Assembly (NCBI RefSeq): GCF_001718795.1
Contig: NZ_CP013435.1
Location: 1,550,001 to 1,614,000 of the forward strand
Direction of reading: 5' to 3'
Length of the DNA stretch: 64,000 nucleotides
Source: Burkholderia latens
GTDB lineage: Bacteria; Pseudomonadota; Gammaproteobacteria; Burkholderiales; Burkholderiaceae
Every line of letters begins with the position of its first letter. The stretch's first letter is position 1. The notes beneath the pieces are model-generated. The model saw nothing but the letters and a program-made list of their open reading frames with translations, searched no databases and was not told the DNA's origin. This document shows, piece after piece, positions 8,167 through 15,837 of the stretch. A program made the position numbers and the translations under genes.

Positions 8167-8331
8167 GTGGGCGACCATGCAGCGGCGTGCCGATTGCGTC
8201 GTGCCGTAGTCGTATTCGTGTGGCGCGGAGCGGCCGCGAATGACGGAAATAGCGCACGTGGTGCAAGCGATGTTGCCCGCGGCCACGGCGACTCACGATG
8301 CGGGGGGTGCCCCTATGTGTTTCGTCAAGCG

Positions 8332-9522
8332 TTAGGGGCTGACTTGGGTTGGTAAATGGTGCCGTCGCGCAGCATGGCGAACAGAACGTCGCCGCGCGAG
8401 CGCGATGAGCGCTTGGTTATGACGCTTGCCTTGCTGGATCTTGCGCGAGTAATAGGCCCGTGAGACTGGGTCCCGCAAGGCCGCGAAGGCGGATAGGAAC
8501 AAGGCGCGCTTGAGCACCTTGTTGCCGCGTCTGGATGGATGTTCACCGCGTATCGATGAACCTGAGCGTCGGGTAACCGGCGCGAGGCCGGCGTAGGCCG
8601 CCAGATGCGCAGCCGAAGCGAACGCCTTATGGGCGACCTCGGTCAGGAGTCTGGCGGCGGTCCTGACGCCGACTCCCGGCATGCTGGTCAGGACCGGCCA
8701 AAGAGGGTGAGCAAGCACCAGTCGTTCCACTTCGACAGCGACCTCGTCGCGCTGCTGACGCAAGGCTGCAAGCTGCTGGGCTAAACGGGGCATGACGATG
8801 GTGGCGGCTTGCGTGCCGGGCACGGTCACGGCTTGTTCGCTCAGTGCCTGAACGATTTCGGCCGCTAGGCCTTTGCCCATGCGCGGAGCGAGCTTGGTCA
8901 GGCGATTGGCGAGCGTCTTCTCGCCGGTGCCGGCAAGCGCGGCGGGCGACGGATAGCGCTCAAGCAGATCGAGTACCGCTGGATGGTCAAGGCGCGGTCC
9001 GAGAACACGCTCGAGCGCCGGATGGATCTGGGTAAGCAGGCCGCGAATGCGGTTGCTGGTTTGCGTGACCTGAGCGGCGAGGTCGTCATCGAAGCCGCAG
9101 AGCATGGTGAGTTCGGCGAGTTGCTCGTCGGCCAGTCGAAGCGAGCGCAGCGTATGCGGCATCGATCGAGCGGCTTCGGCGATGATCGCGGCGTCGCGGG
9201 CATCGGTCTTGGCTTCGCCGGCGTGCAAATCAGCGATGCGGCGCATGGCCAGTCCGGGCAGATAGGCGACGAGTACGCCTTCAGCGCGGGCGACGGCTAC
9301 AGGAAGCGCGCCGATGGTGGAAGGCTGATCGACGACGAACAGCAGTCGACCGTGAGTCTTGAGTTCGGCGATGAGGGCGCGCAGCTTGGCCTCGTCGTTG
9401 GGTAGCGCCTTGTTGTACAGGCGCTTACCGTTCCGATCGAGTGCCACGGCGTGATGGTGGCCCTTACCGACATCGACGCCGACAAAGACATCGACGGCGT
9501 CACGTTGTTGAGTGTCTTGCAT
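8332..9522 (-). CDS. IS110-family transposase with frameshifted C-terminus
   Basis: This 396-aa product has the IS110 layout. The N-terminal RuvC-like DEDD domain contains GVDVGKGHHHAVAL (about 14-27) and DARDAAIIAEAA (about 107-118). A helical middle follows, then the Tnp_20 domain with MPGVGVRTAARLL, AYAGLAPVTRRSGSS and RRGNKVLKRALF, which carries the family's catalytic Ser region. The enzyme is a bridge-RNA-guided DEDD recombinase. After the IALARRR motif the frame is wrong: the expected ending GDVLFAMLRDGTIYQPK is in the adjacent frame and stops at 8325. A small indel near 8388-8396 therefore replaced the last ~20 residues with an unrelated tail. The catalytic parts are intact; activity is uncertain. 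Confidence 0.9.
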   Translation of the reverse strand: MQDTQQRDAVDVFVGVDVGKGHHHAVALDRNGKRLYNKALPNDEAKLRALIAELKTHGRLLFVVDQPSTIGALPVAVARAEGVLVAYLPGLAMRRIADLHAGEAKTDARDAAIIAEAARSMPHTLRSLRLADEQLAELTMLCGFDDDLAAQVTQTSNRIRGLLTQIHPALERVLGPRLDHPAVLDLLERYPSPAALAGTGEKTLANRLTKLAPRMGKGLAAEIVQALSEQAVTVPGTQAATIVMPRLAQQLAALRQQRDEVAVEVERLVLAHPLWPVLTSMPGVGVRTAARLLTEVAHKAFASAAHLAAYAGLAPVTRRSGSSIRGEHPSRRGNKVLKRALFLSAFAALRDPVSRAYYSRKIQQGKRHNQALIALARRRSVRHAARRHHLPTQVSP

Positions 9523-9709
9523 CGAAGTTTATGCAGAGTGAACGGATTGGCCTGCAACAACGGTGGCAAGTCTCGGCATCCACGTTACGGACGGCGTCGG
9601 GATATCCCGGCCAAACCCCTATCAGCGATCACCAGCCACCCACCAGGCCCGGTGACAACACCCCCCGGATCATGACTGCGACTGGGGGCGAGAACCATGC
9701 CGGGCCTGG
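9523..9709 (-). ncRNA. Non-coding end of the IS110 element, candidate bridge RNA
   Basis: The segment upstream of the transposase start contains a perfect 10-bp stem (9643-9652 with 9700-9709) closing a 47-nt loop with an inner C-run/G-run pair (about 9661-9666 with 9684-9688). In IS110-group elements the end upstream of the recombinase encodes the bridge RNA. Position and folding fit; the target- and donor-binding loops cannot be assigned by eye. Confidence 0.35.
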
Positions 9710-9818
9710 CTGGCCATAGCCCCGATTATCGAGGCGTGAAGATAGTAACGGGGGCAGAGCGGATCGCTCTCACGTCGAGCAAGCTCGCGCCAATGAAGCG
9801 CGGATATGCGCAGAGCGC

Positions 9819-9842
9819 GCGGCCGGGCGCATTCCCGGCCGC
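9819..9842 (-). terminator. GC-rich hairpin after the 85-aa gene
   Basis: GCGGCCGGG (9819-9827) pairs with CCCGGCCGC (9834-9842), just downstream of the minus-strand gene that ends at 9852. There is no T-run, so termination is possible but weakly supported. Confidence 0.35.
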
Positions 9843-9851
9843 TGCGGCGCG

Positions 9852-10109
9852 TCAGTGCGACGCGCTGGGAACGTCGAGAATCAGGATGATCGTCCAGTCG
9901 GCGTCGCCGTCGTGGTGATACTGGCGCTCGGCGACGATGAATGGTTGCTGCTTGCCTTGCGGACCGAGGAAAAGCACGTCGCCTTCCATCGGCAGGCACT
10001 CGATCGGCGGCAGCGCGAGGAAGGCGTCGTCCGAGCCGCGCGGCATCAGTTGCTTGATCTTGCGAGTGGCCGCGTCGGTCCACTCGATGTCGAGTTGAAT
10101 GTTGCTCAT
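9852..10109 (-). CDS. Conserved-looking hypothetical protein (85 aa)
   Basis: An 85-residue acidic protein with no signal peptide or membrane segment. It begins MSNIQLDIEWTDAATRKIKQ and has a central PPIECLPMEGDVLFLG stretch and a C-terminal DWTIILILDVP strand. It reads like a small all-beta cytoplasmic domain. The start is well set: GGAGGA lies at ideal spacing before the ATG. I do not recognise the family. It stands alone, with a GC-rich hairpin after it, beside the IS element; the neighbours suggest no function. Confidence 0.75.
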   Translation of the reverse strand: MSNIQLDIEWTDAATRKIKQLMPRGSDDAFLALPPIECLPMEGDVLFLGPQGKQQPFIVAERQYHHDGDADWTIILILDVPSASH

Positions 10110-10187
10110 GCTGTCCTCCGCACCGGGGTGCGCACGGGTGGAAAATTTCGGTGCGCGACTTTAGCACAGCGCGCAGGCGCCGCAACC

Positions 10188-10224
10188 AAAAAAAGCCGAA
10201 CCCGGTTGCCCGGATTCGGCTTTT
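10188..10224 (-). terminator. Intrinsic terminator of the Lys/Ala-rich secreted protein gene
   Basis: AAAAGCCGAA (10191-10200) pairs with TTCGGCTTTT (10215-10224), with an inner CCGG/CCGG pair. A-run and T-run on both sides make it potentially bidirectional; on the minus strand it directly follows the gene ending at 10247. Confidence 0.85.
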
Positions 10225-10246
10225 CGCGTGTGCGGTGCCGCCGAAC

Positions 10247-10528
10247 TTACTGGCTGGCAGCTTCTGCCGGAGCGGCCTTGGCGGCCTTCTTGCCGGCCTT
10301 CTTCGCTGCCTTGTGGTGAGCCGCCTTCTTGCCGTGGTGGTGCTCTTCCTGAGCAGCCGGCTGAGCAGCTTCCGCTGCTTGCTGCTGTTGCAGTGCTTGT
10401 GCGCGCTGCTCGATCTCGGCGATCTTCGCCGGGTCGGTGATGGTCTGGATTTGCGTGCTCTCTTGCGCATACGCTGCGCCAGTCAGCGCCGACATCGCGA
10501 CCAGAATAGCCAGGGACGTCTTCTTCAT
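10247..10528 (-). CDS. Small secreted Lys/Ala-rich protein (93 aa)
   Basis: A typical Sec signal peptide (MKKTSLAILVAMSALTGAAYA, cleavage after AYA) is followed by a Gln/Ala-rich helical segment (about 25-60), a His patch EEHHHGKK, and a C-terminal run of KKAAxKA repeats like the basic tails of histone H1-like or phasin-like proteins. The mature protein is thus a basic, disordered periplasmic or surface polypeptide. GGAGG precedes the ATG at good spacing. It is monocistronic with its own terminator. The function is unknown; binding of a polyanion such as LPS or nucleic acid would fit the tail but is only a guess. Confidence 0.75.
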   Translation of the reverse strand: MKKTSLAILVAMSALTGAAYAQESTQIQTITDPAKIAEIEQRAQALQQQQAAEAAQPAAQEEHHHGKKAAHHKAAKKAGKKAAKAAPAEAASQ

Positions 10529-10752
10529 TGCTTAACCTCCGCTAAGTGGTGATGAACCCGAATGTTGCCGTTTTGTCTGGCGACTGCAATCGAGTGCGTG
10601 TCGAGTGTAACAAAAGTGACGGATCAATGTGCACCGGAACGCGGTGCGGCGCAAGGCCCCGTTGAAGTCGCGCAACACTTCCGTGTATTCCGTCATGCGC
10701 ATGCCATACGGTGTCGTGCCAACGTTTGCGCTTTCACGCTCCGGCGTCGTGG

Positions 10753-11469
10753 TCAGAACCAGCCCAGCCATCGGTAGACGTGAAATTGCGCGATGCCGAT
10801 CAGCTCGTGCAACGCGCGGTCGGCATCCGCCAGGTTGTGCCAGCGCGGCAGCCAGCCGGTTTCGGCACGTCGGCGATTCGCGTAGACGGGCTGCGGATCG
10901 ATGCCGAAGCGGCGGAAATTGAGCAACGCGCGGCGCATCTGGTACGACGAAGTGACGAGAATGCGCGCGTCGTCATGTTGAGAGCGTAGTATAGACGCAG
11001 TGAATTTCGCATTTTCGTGGGTCGTCCGGCTGTTCGGCTCCAGAATGAGGTCGCCGGGAGCGACGCCGTCGGCGATCAGGCGGCGTCCATAGACGGACGC
11101 CTCGGTATCGCCATGATGTTGCGGGTCGCCGCCCGACATCACGACGGTGCAGCGGGCGGCTTGCTGCCGGCACATGCGATATAGCGCGGCGGTTTTGCGG
11201 ATGCGTGCGTCACCGTCGCGCGGCGGTTGCAAGCCGGCATCGGTGCGTCGCGTGCCGGCGCCGATGATGATGAGCGTGGTGTGCCCATGCATGTCGGGCC
11301 GCTCGATCGGCGTGACGCCGGCTTCGGTCCACGCGATGAGCGGCGCGGCGAGCCACCCCGTCGCGATCAGCCAGAACAGCGTCGCGCCGGCAATCGCGAC
11401 GACTCGCCGCCGCTTGCGGCAGAGCATGAAACAGATGAAGAGAAGTACAAATGAATCGAACAGAATCAA
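10753..11469 (-). CDS. YdcF/SanA-like DUF218 membrane protein
   Basis: About 238 aa. There are two hydrophobic segments at the N-terminus (about 1-17 and 26-47). A DUF218 domain follows: TTLIIIGAGTRR, then VVMSGGDPQHHG, the acidic site EPNSRTTHENAKF, and ARILVTSSYQMRRALLNFRRFG. The ExxSxxTxENA motif is the family signature. DUF218 proteins (YdcF, SanA, ElyC) are envelope proteins tied to barrier function and envelope carbon-lipid metabolism; the biochemical role is mostly unproven. The start is uncertain. The TTG at 11467-11469 keeps both hydrophobic segments, while the only longer frame begins with an unlikely Arg-rich stretch and the nearest internal ATG removes the first segment. The gene stands alone. 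Confidence 0.8.
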   Translation of the reverse strand: MILFDSFVLLFICFMLCRKRRRVVAIAGATLFWLIATGWLAAPLIAWTEAGVTPIERPDMHGHTTLIIIGAGTRRTDAGLQPPRDGDARIRKTAALYRMCRQQAARCTVVMSGGDPQHHGDTEASVYGRRLIADGVAPGDLILEPNSRTTHENAKFTASILRSQHDDARILVTSSYQMRRALLNFRRFGIDPQPVYANRRRAETGWLPRWHNLADADRALHELIGIAQFHVYRWLGWF

Positions 11470-11626
11470 TTTGATTGGGGTATGGTGTCTTTTTATGGAC
11501 GGCTGACGATCCGGCCCTGACGCGACGCCGAACGTCGGCCTCCAGAATCGGTGGCGGTATCGGCGGGTGGAGATCCCGCCCGGTGCGCCGCTTCGCATTG
11601 TCGCTGCACTTTAAGAAAGAATCGAG

Positions 11627-11944
11627 ATGGCCACGTATTCCAACGAAGCGGTGCTCGACGCATTGAGACGAGTGCAGTACCGCCAGGTACCGTGGGCGCG
11701 CCGCCCGGGCGTGTTCGAGTATCTCCGGTCACTTGGGCTGATGGACACGGTCAGGCAGAAGACCGTCGCTCCCGCACCGGGTTTCCACGCGCCGGTCGAC
11801 ATTGCGGTGCTGACCGATAACGGTCGAGCCGAATGTGCACGCCTCGAGCGCGACGAGAAACTACTGTCCTGGACCGATCGCCGCATGGACGACTACGTAT
11901 TGAGCGAAGCGAGCGCCGTAGCGATTCTCGAAAGCCGCCTGTAG
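11627..11944 (+). CDS. Hypothetical protein, possible winged-helix (105 aa)
   Basis: A 105-residue cytoplasmic protein with no signal or membrane segment. The pattern VFEYLRSLGLMDTV ... VLTDNGRAECARLE resembles the recognition helix and wing of small winged-helix regulators (helix, 'GL', beta-wing, 'LTxxGR'), so DNA binding is possible. Start ATG at 11627 is preceded by purine-rich AAGAAAGAATCGAG. It is followed closely by a terminator that faces the other way (from the 12132 gene). No family is recognised with confidence, and the neighbours give no hint. Confidence 0.6.
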   Translation: MATYSNEAVLDALRRVQYRQVPWARRPGVFEYLRSLGLMDTVRQKTVAPAPGFHAPVDIAVLTDNGRAECARLERDEKLLSWTDRRMDDYVLSEASAVAILESRL

Positions 11945-11982
11945 CGACGCACTTCCGTCCTCGCGCGCCGCCGCCGGCGACG

Positions 11983-12014
11983 CAAAAAAAAGCCCGTATC
12001 GCGAGGATACGGGC
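11983..12014 (-). terminator. Intrinsic terminator of the minus-strand gene at 12132
   Basis: Read on the minus strand: stem GCCCGTATC/GATACGGGC (12014-12006 and 12000-11992), five-base loop, then nine T (A-run at 11983-11991 on the plus strand). Confidence 0.85.
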
Positions 12015-12131
12015 GTACCGGATACTTTTGCTGTTGCCATGCTGTGCTCATGGCAACGTTGTGACTCGCCCCATGTCGGGCAGTTCCCGCTTCCGGGAAT
12101 TTTCTTTCGTGGTGCTGCTCGGATCACCGGA

Positions 12132-12383
12132 CTACGGATGCCGCGGCATTGCCGTTGCCTGCGAGCCGATTCGCGCGCGCGCGTTGCTCGCGATGTCGCC
12201 GCGCAAGTCGCCGCGCGGCACGGTCTGTCGACTGGAGGGCGCCACCGGCTGTTGCTGACGCAGCGTATTGCGGTGATCCTGCTGGCGGTGAGGAGGCTTT
12301 GAGCGGTCGTCGGCGTGCGCGGGAGCGGTCAGCGCCAATGAACCGACAATGCCGCATGCGACGAGCAGTGACATTGTTTTCAT
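12132..12383 (-). CDS. Small secreted basic protein (83 aa)
   Basis: The Sec signal peptide MKTMSLLVACGIVGSLALTA is followed by PAHA and cleavage before DD. The mature part of about 59 residues is rich in Arg, Gln, Pro and Ser with no Cys and no clear fold. GGGAG lies upstream of the ATG at good spacing. The region 12015-12131 downstream holds a hairpin around 12080-12098 (TTCCCG...CGGGAA) and then the terminator at 11983-12014. I do not recognise the family; an exported, probably disordered periplasmic protein. Confidence 0.65.
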   Translation of the reverse strand: MKTMSLLVACGIVGSLALTAPAHADDRSKPPHRQQDHRNTLRQQQPVAPSSRQTVPRGDLRGDIASNARARIGSQATAMPRHP

Positions 12384-12580
12384 GGCGGGCTCCCTTCAAG
12401 CCGTCGGCGCGGCTTGTTGATATGTCGCTAAGGTAAGCGCGGGAGTGCAGGGTTGCTGTAAATAATAGTAAATAGATGTATCGCCGCACGACAGCGATAA
12501 CCGGCGGCGGCGCGCGGGCCGTGCAAAAGCCGGGATGCCGAAGTGAACCGGGCGACCGAAGCCGCCCGAATCAGCATGCG

Positions 12581-12982
12581 TCACGCCATCTTCACAGGGG
12601 CGCGCCACGACTCCGGATTGGTCCAGAACGCGCCGCGCAGCCTGTCGCGGCTCGGCGGTGCGGGCGGTTTGGCCGCGCTTGCGCCGATGCGCCCGCGCAG
12701 CGAAATCTGCCGGCCGCTCGTGCCGAGTCGCTTGACGATTTCGGCGAGCGTGCCGTCAGCCTGCCATTCGTCGAAGCGGCGGCGGCAGGTCGGCGGTGAC
12801 GGATAGCGGCCCGGCAGCTTCGACCAGCCTTCACCCGTCGACAGTACCCAGAGCACCGCGTTGACCACCGCGCGGGCCTCCACGCGGGGACGGCCGCGCC
12901 GTTCGCTCCGCGCGGGTTCCGAGCAAAACAGACCCTCGACCAGCGCCCACTCGTTATCTCTCAAATCGTCGAACAGCATCAT
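12581..12982 (-). CDS. Orphan DUF4096 (IS5-type N-terminal) protein, copy 1
   Basis: 133 aa. Residues 5-90 match the N-terminal DNA-binding domain of IS5-family transposases (DUF4096): LRDNEWALVEGLF, RGRPRVEARAVVNAVLWVLSTG, WSKLPGRYPSPPTCRRRFDEW. The DDE catalytic domain is absent: the remaining 40 residues are basic and Pro/Arg-rich. There are no terminal inverted repeats and no second ORF around it, so this is not an IS copy. GAGGTGAGGAC before the ATG gives a usable ribosome binding site. A similar stand-alone gene occurs at 38995-39405. Probably a domesticated DNA-binding protein; the role is unknown. Confidence 0.75.
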   Translation of the reverse strand: MMLFDDLRDNEWALVEGLFCSEPARSERRGRPRVEARAVVNAVLWVLSTGEGWSKLPGRYPSPPTCRRRFDEWQADGTLAEIVKRLGTSGRQISLRGRIGASAAKPPAPPSRDRLRGAFWTNPESWRAPVKMA

Positions 12983-13409
12983 GTCCTCACCTCAGCGAAG
13001 CTAACTCCGGTGCGCTGCCCTGCGCCGCGCACTCTTCAGGCACTCGAGCGTCGAGTGCCGGGTGGGGGCGCCCGGTTGGCCGGCAGCGGCCTTTCTGCCT
13101 TCCGTCCGACGAGACCTGCGCCCTGTGCGTCAGGTAATGCACGAAGCGTGCCACGTCGAAGGCGATTCCCTTGAGAGCCGCTTGGCAGCGGGCTAACGGC
13201 TAAGTCAGCTAGGGGCGTATAAGACGCCAAAATAACCCGCCAGCAAATCAGGACAATCACCAATCTTGTGCAGTCCGCCCGCACCGCGTGCGTTTGGCGG
13301 GATATTGCACCGCAGCGAAACATGGCCGCCCGATGCCGGATTCGTACATCGAACCCGCATTCGCACATTAGAATCGCGCATCGATACCGACAATTGATGA
13401 GGTGAGCGG
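12983..13409. other. Intergenic region without a supported gene
   Basis: 427 bp between the DUF4096 gene and the LysR gene. Several overlapping short frames exist on the minus strand, but none has a ribosome binding site or recognisable protein. The LysR promoter and its operator should lie in the last 100 bp; I see no clear T-N11-A palindrome. Confidence 0.5.
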
Positions 13410-14312
13410 ATGAACGTTACGCTGCGCCAGCTTCGCGTCTTCATCGAAGTAGCGCGGTTGCGGAGTTTCAGTCGCGCAGGCGACGAAATCGGCCTCACGC
13501 AGTCCGCGGTCAGCCGCTGCGTGCGCGAACTCGAGGCCGAGCTCGGGCTGAAGCTGATCGACCGGACGACGCGCGACGTACAGCTGACCGACGTCGGCGG
13601 CAATCTGATCGCGAGCGTGTCGCGGCTGATCGACGATCTCGACGACACGCTGCGCGAGATTCGCGAGATCGGTGAACAGCGGCGCGGGCGGGTGATCGTC
13701 GCCGCGAGTCCGACCATCGCGTGCCGGCTGATGCCGCGCGTCGTAGCGTCGTGCGAACGTCAGTTCCCGTTCGTCACGCTCGGTTTGCGCGACGACGTGC
13801 AGAGCGACGTGTTACGCAAGGTGAAGTCGAGCGAGGTCGATTTCGGCGTCGTTATCGGGCCGCTCGCCGTTGCCGACCTTTTGTGCGAACCGTTGATGAC
13901 CGACTCCTTTTGCCTGGTCGCGCGCGCCGATCATCCGCTCGCGGCGCTCACCGAGGTGCCGTGGACGGCGCTCGATGGCGAACGGCTGGTGCTGCTCGAC
14001 CACGCATCCGGCAGCCGGCCATTGATCGACGCTGCGCTGGCCACCCATCGTGTCAACGCGGCCGTCATGCAGGAACTCGGCCACTCGGCGACGGTGTTCG
14101 GGCTCGTCGAGGCCGGTGTCGGCGTGAGCGTTCAGCCGTGGCTGTCGCTGCCGTTACCGGCCGGCTCGACGCTGGTCGCGCGACCGTTGACGCCGCGCAC
14201 CGAGCGTACCGTCGAGCTGGTGCGTCGCCGCGATCGGTCGCTGTCGCCCGCCGCGCAGGCGATCTGGGAACTGGTGCGGCAGATGCCGGCGCGGGCCGAG
14301 GATCTCGACTGA
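13410..14312 (+). CDS. LysR-family transcriptional regulator
   Basis: 300 aa. The N-terminal winged HTH (MNVTLRQLRVFIEVARLRSFSRAGDEIGLTQS is residues 1-32) continues with AVSRCVRELEAELGLKLIDRTTR. It is joined by the linker helix to a two-lobed substrate-binding domain starting near residue 90 (GRVIVAASPTIACRLMPRV). It includes the lobe II motif SATVFGLVEAGVGVSVQPW (about 222-240) seen in LTTRs. GAGGTGAGCGG precedes the ATG. LTTRs usually control a divergent neighbour, but the 427 bp upstream holds no gene and the next upstream gene is the DUF4096 orphan; the target and co-inducer cannot be inferred. Confidence 0.92.
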   Translation: MNVTLRQLRVFIEVARLRSFSRAGDEIGLTQSAVSRCVRELEAELGLKLIDRTTRDVQLTDVGGNLIASVSRLIDDLDDTLREIREIGEQRRGRVIVAASPTIACRLMPRVVASCERQFPFVTLGLRDDVQSDVLRKVKSSEVDFGVVIGPLAVADLLCEPLMTDSFCLVARADHPLAALTEVPWTALDGERLVLLDHASGSRPLIDAALATHRVNAAVMQELGHSATVFGLVEAGVGVSVQPWLSLPLPAGSTLVARPLTPRTERTVELVRRRDRSLSPAAQAIWELVRQMPARAEDLD

Positions 14313-14532
14313 GTGTGCCGATTCGCGTGCGGCAGGGCGTTCGTGCGCGAGGCGGGAGATGGGCCTTGGGTCGCGCAGGAGCGCACATCCGGGCCCGGGA
14401 TGACTCTTCGCGCGCCGACTCGGCGCGTGCGCTCCGTCGCGGCGCGGTGCGGGCGTGTTTCCCGCGCGGCGCGCGTGGGCCGAGGCCGGGCGTAGCGGCG
14501 CGCCCCGTGGATGATCAGCCTTTCGGCTCATC

Positions 14533-14561
14533 TTTACGCACCGGGCAATTTTGCGTAATAT
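14533..14561 (+). promoter_or_regulatory. Probable sigma-70 promoter of scpB-rluB
   Basis: -35 TTTACG (14533-14538), 17-bp spacer, -10 TAATAT (14556-14561). It is the only good match in the 440-bp gap before scpB and implies a leader of about 185 nt. The gap 14313-14532 shows no gene. Confidence 0.45.
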
Positions 14562-14754
14562 GGCGCTCAGTCACGCGGTTCCGCCGTTGAGCCGTGCTGT
14601 TCCGTCCGGTTTGGGCCTGGCTTGAAGTTTGGTTCGCCGCCCCCGGTTCGTGCTCCCATCAATATGACCGATCAGAATCGGGCGAGCGCGTCTTCCGTTC
14701 CTTTCGTCTGTTTGTTGATCCGGTTCGTTTGACCACAGGGTCTGGCCTAGCTGC

Positions 14755-15777
14755 ATGAATACCCAAGAGGCGAAGATCGTCCTCGAGACTGCTTTGATCT
14801 GTGCGCAGGAACCGCTGAAGCTCGGCGATTTGCGCAAGCTCTTTGCCGACGGCGTGTCGGCTGACACGGTCCGCACGTTGCTCGAAGATCTGAAACAGGA
14901 TTGGTCCGGCCGCGGCGTCGAACTGGTGGCTCTGGCAACCGGATGGCGCTTTCAGAGCAAGCCGGCGATGCGCCACTATCTGGATCGACTGCATCCCGAG
15001 AAGCCGCCGAAATACTCGCGCGCGGTGCTCGAAACGCTCGCGATCATTGCGTATCGGCAACCCGTCACGCGCGGCGACATCGAAGAGATTCGCGGCGTCA
15101 CGGTCAATACGCAGGTGGTCAAGCAGCTCGAGGATCGGGGCTGGATCGAGGTGATCGGGCATCGCGACGTGCCGGGGCGCCCGGCGCTGTACGCGACGAC
15201 CAAGCAGTTCCTCGACGATCTGGGCCTGAAGGCGCTCGACGATCTGCCCGCGCTCGAGGAGCCCGCCGCGAACATCGAGGCCGCGCTGCTCGCGCAACAG
15301 GCAATGGATTTCGACGGCGATGCGCCGCACGCGGAAGCGTCCGTGGAAGGCGGCGAAGCAGCGGCCGGCGAGCCGCAGCCGCAGCCCGAGGAAGTGGAGG
15401 GCGAGGCGGCGGCGCGCGTGACGGCAACGCAGGAAATGCCGAACCGCGATACGCTGGAAGCTGATCGCGTTCGAACCGAACAGGGCGGCGCCGAAGCAGC
15501 GCCGGCCGGCGGGCAGCCCGCGCCGCTGCGCGCGGAATGGAACGAGGAAGATCGCAGGCCGGCCGCCGACACGGTTGCCGGAGACGGAGCGGAAGCGGCC
15601 GGCGACATGCCGGCTGACGCTGGCCAGGCCGGCGCCTTGCGCTCCCGTCCCGCCGGCGGCGAGATGCTGGACGATACGTCGGACAGTCTCGCCGACGCCG
15701 TACGCAGCGCCAGTGCGCCCATCGGCGCCGATGCGTTGCCGGACGACGAAGCAGAACCCGAACAGCGCCGCGCCTGA
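14755..15777 (+). CDS. scpB: Segregation and condensation protein B
   Basis: 340 aa. ScpB is the winged-helix subunit of the SMC-ScpAB complex that condenses and segregates chromosomes; it bridges ScpA. The first ~165 residues carry two winged-helix domains: [20 protein letters not shown] at the start, then [20 protein letters not shown] and the family motif [20 protein letters not shown] with GRPALYATT. The remaining ~170 residues are an acidic Ala/Glu/Pro-rich disordered tail, longer than in most ScpB proteins. scpA is not adjacent. rluB follows 60 bp later, as in many betaproteobacteria. Confidence 0.92.
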   Translation: MNTQEAKIVLETALICAQEPLKLGDLRKLFADGVSADTVRTLLEDLKQDWSGRGVELVALATGWRFQSKPAMRHYLDRLHPEKPPKYSRAVLETLAIIAYRQPVTRGDIEEIRGVTVNTQVVKQLEDRGWIEVIGHRDVPGRPALYATTKQFLDDLGLKALDDLPALEEPAANIEAALLAQQAMDFDGDAPHAEASVEGGEAAAGEPQPQPEEVEGEAAARVTATQEMPNRDTLEADRVRTEQGGAEAAPAGGQPAPLRAEWNEEDRRPAADTVAGDGAEAAGDMPADAGQAGALRSRPAGGEMLDDTSDSLADAVRSASAPIGADALPDDEAEPEQRRA

Positions 15778-15837
15778 TCGCGGCCGACTTCTTGCCGCGC
15801 CCGCGCCGGGCGCGAGACCTGACATTTTGAGGTTGTT

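Larger units (their letters stand above)
8309..9709 (-). mobile_element. IS110-family insertion sequence (ends approximate)
   Basis: It contains one transposase gene. At the transposase 3' side is the inverted repeat GCCCCTA (8309-8315) / TAGGGGC (8333-8339), which spans the stop codons. At the 5' side is CCAGGCCCGG (9643-9652) / CCGGGCCTGG (9700-9709). IS110 elements lack classical terminal repeats and make no target duplication, so exact ends cannot be set from one copy; these limits are my estimate. Confidence 0.55.

Noticed and set aside
12581..12982. Partial IS5 insertion sequence
   Set aside because: No DDE domain, no inverted repeats and a proper ribosome binding site; treated as a stand-alone gene.
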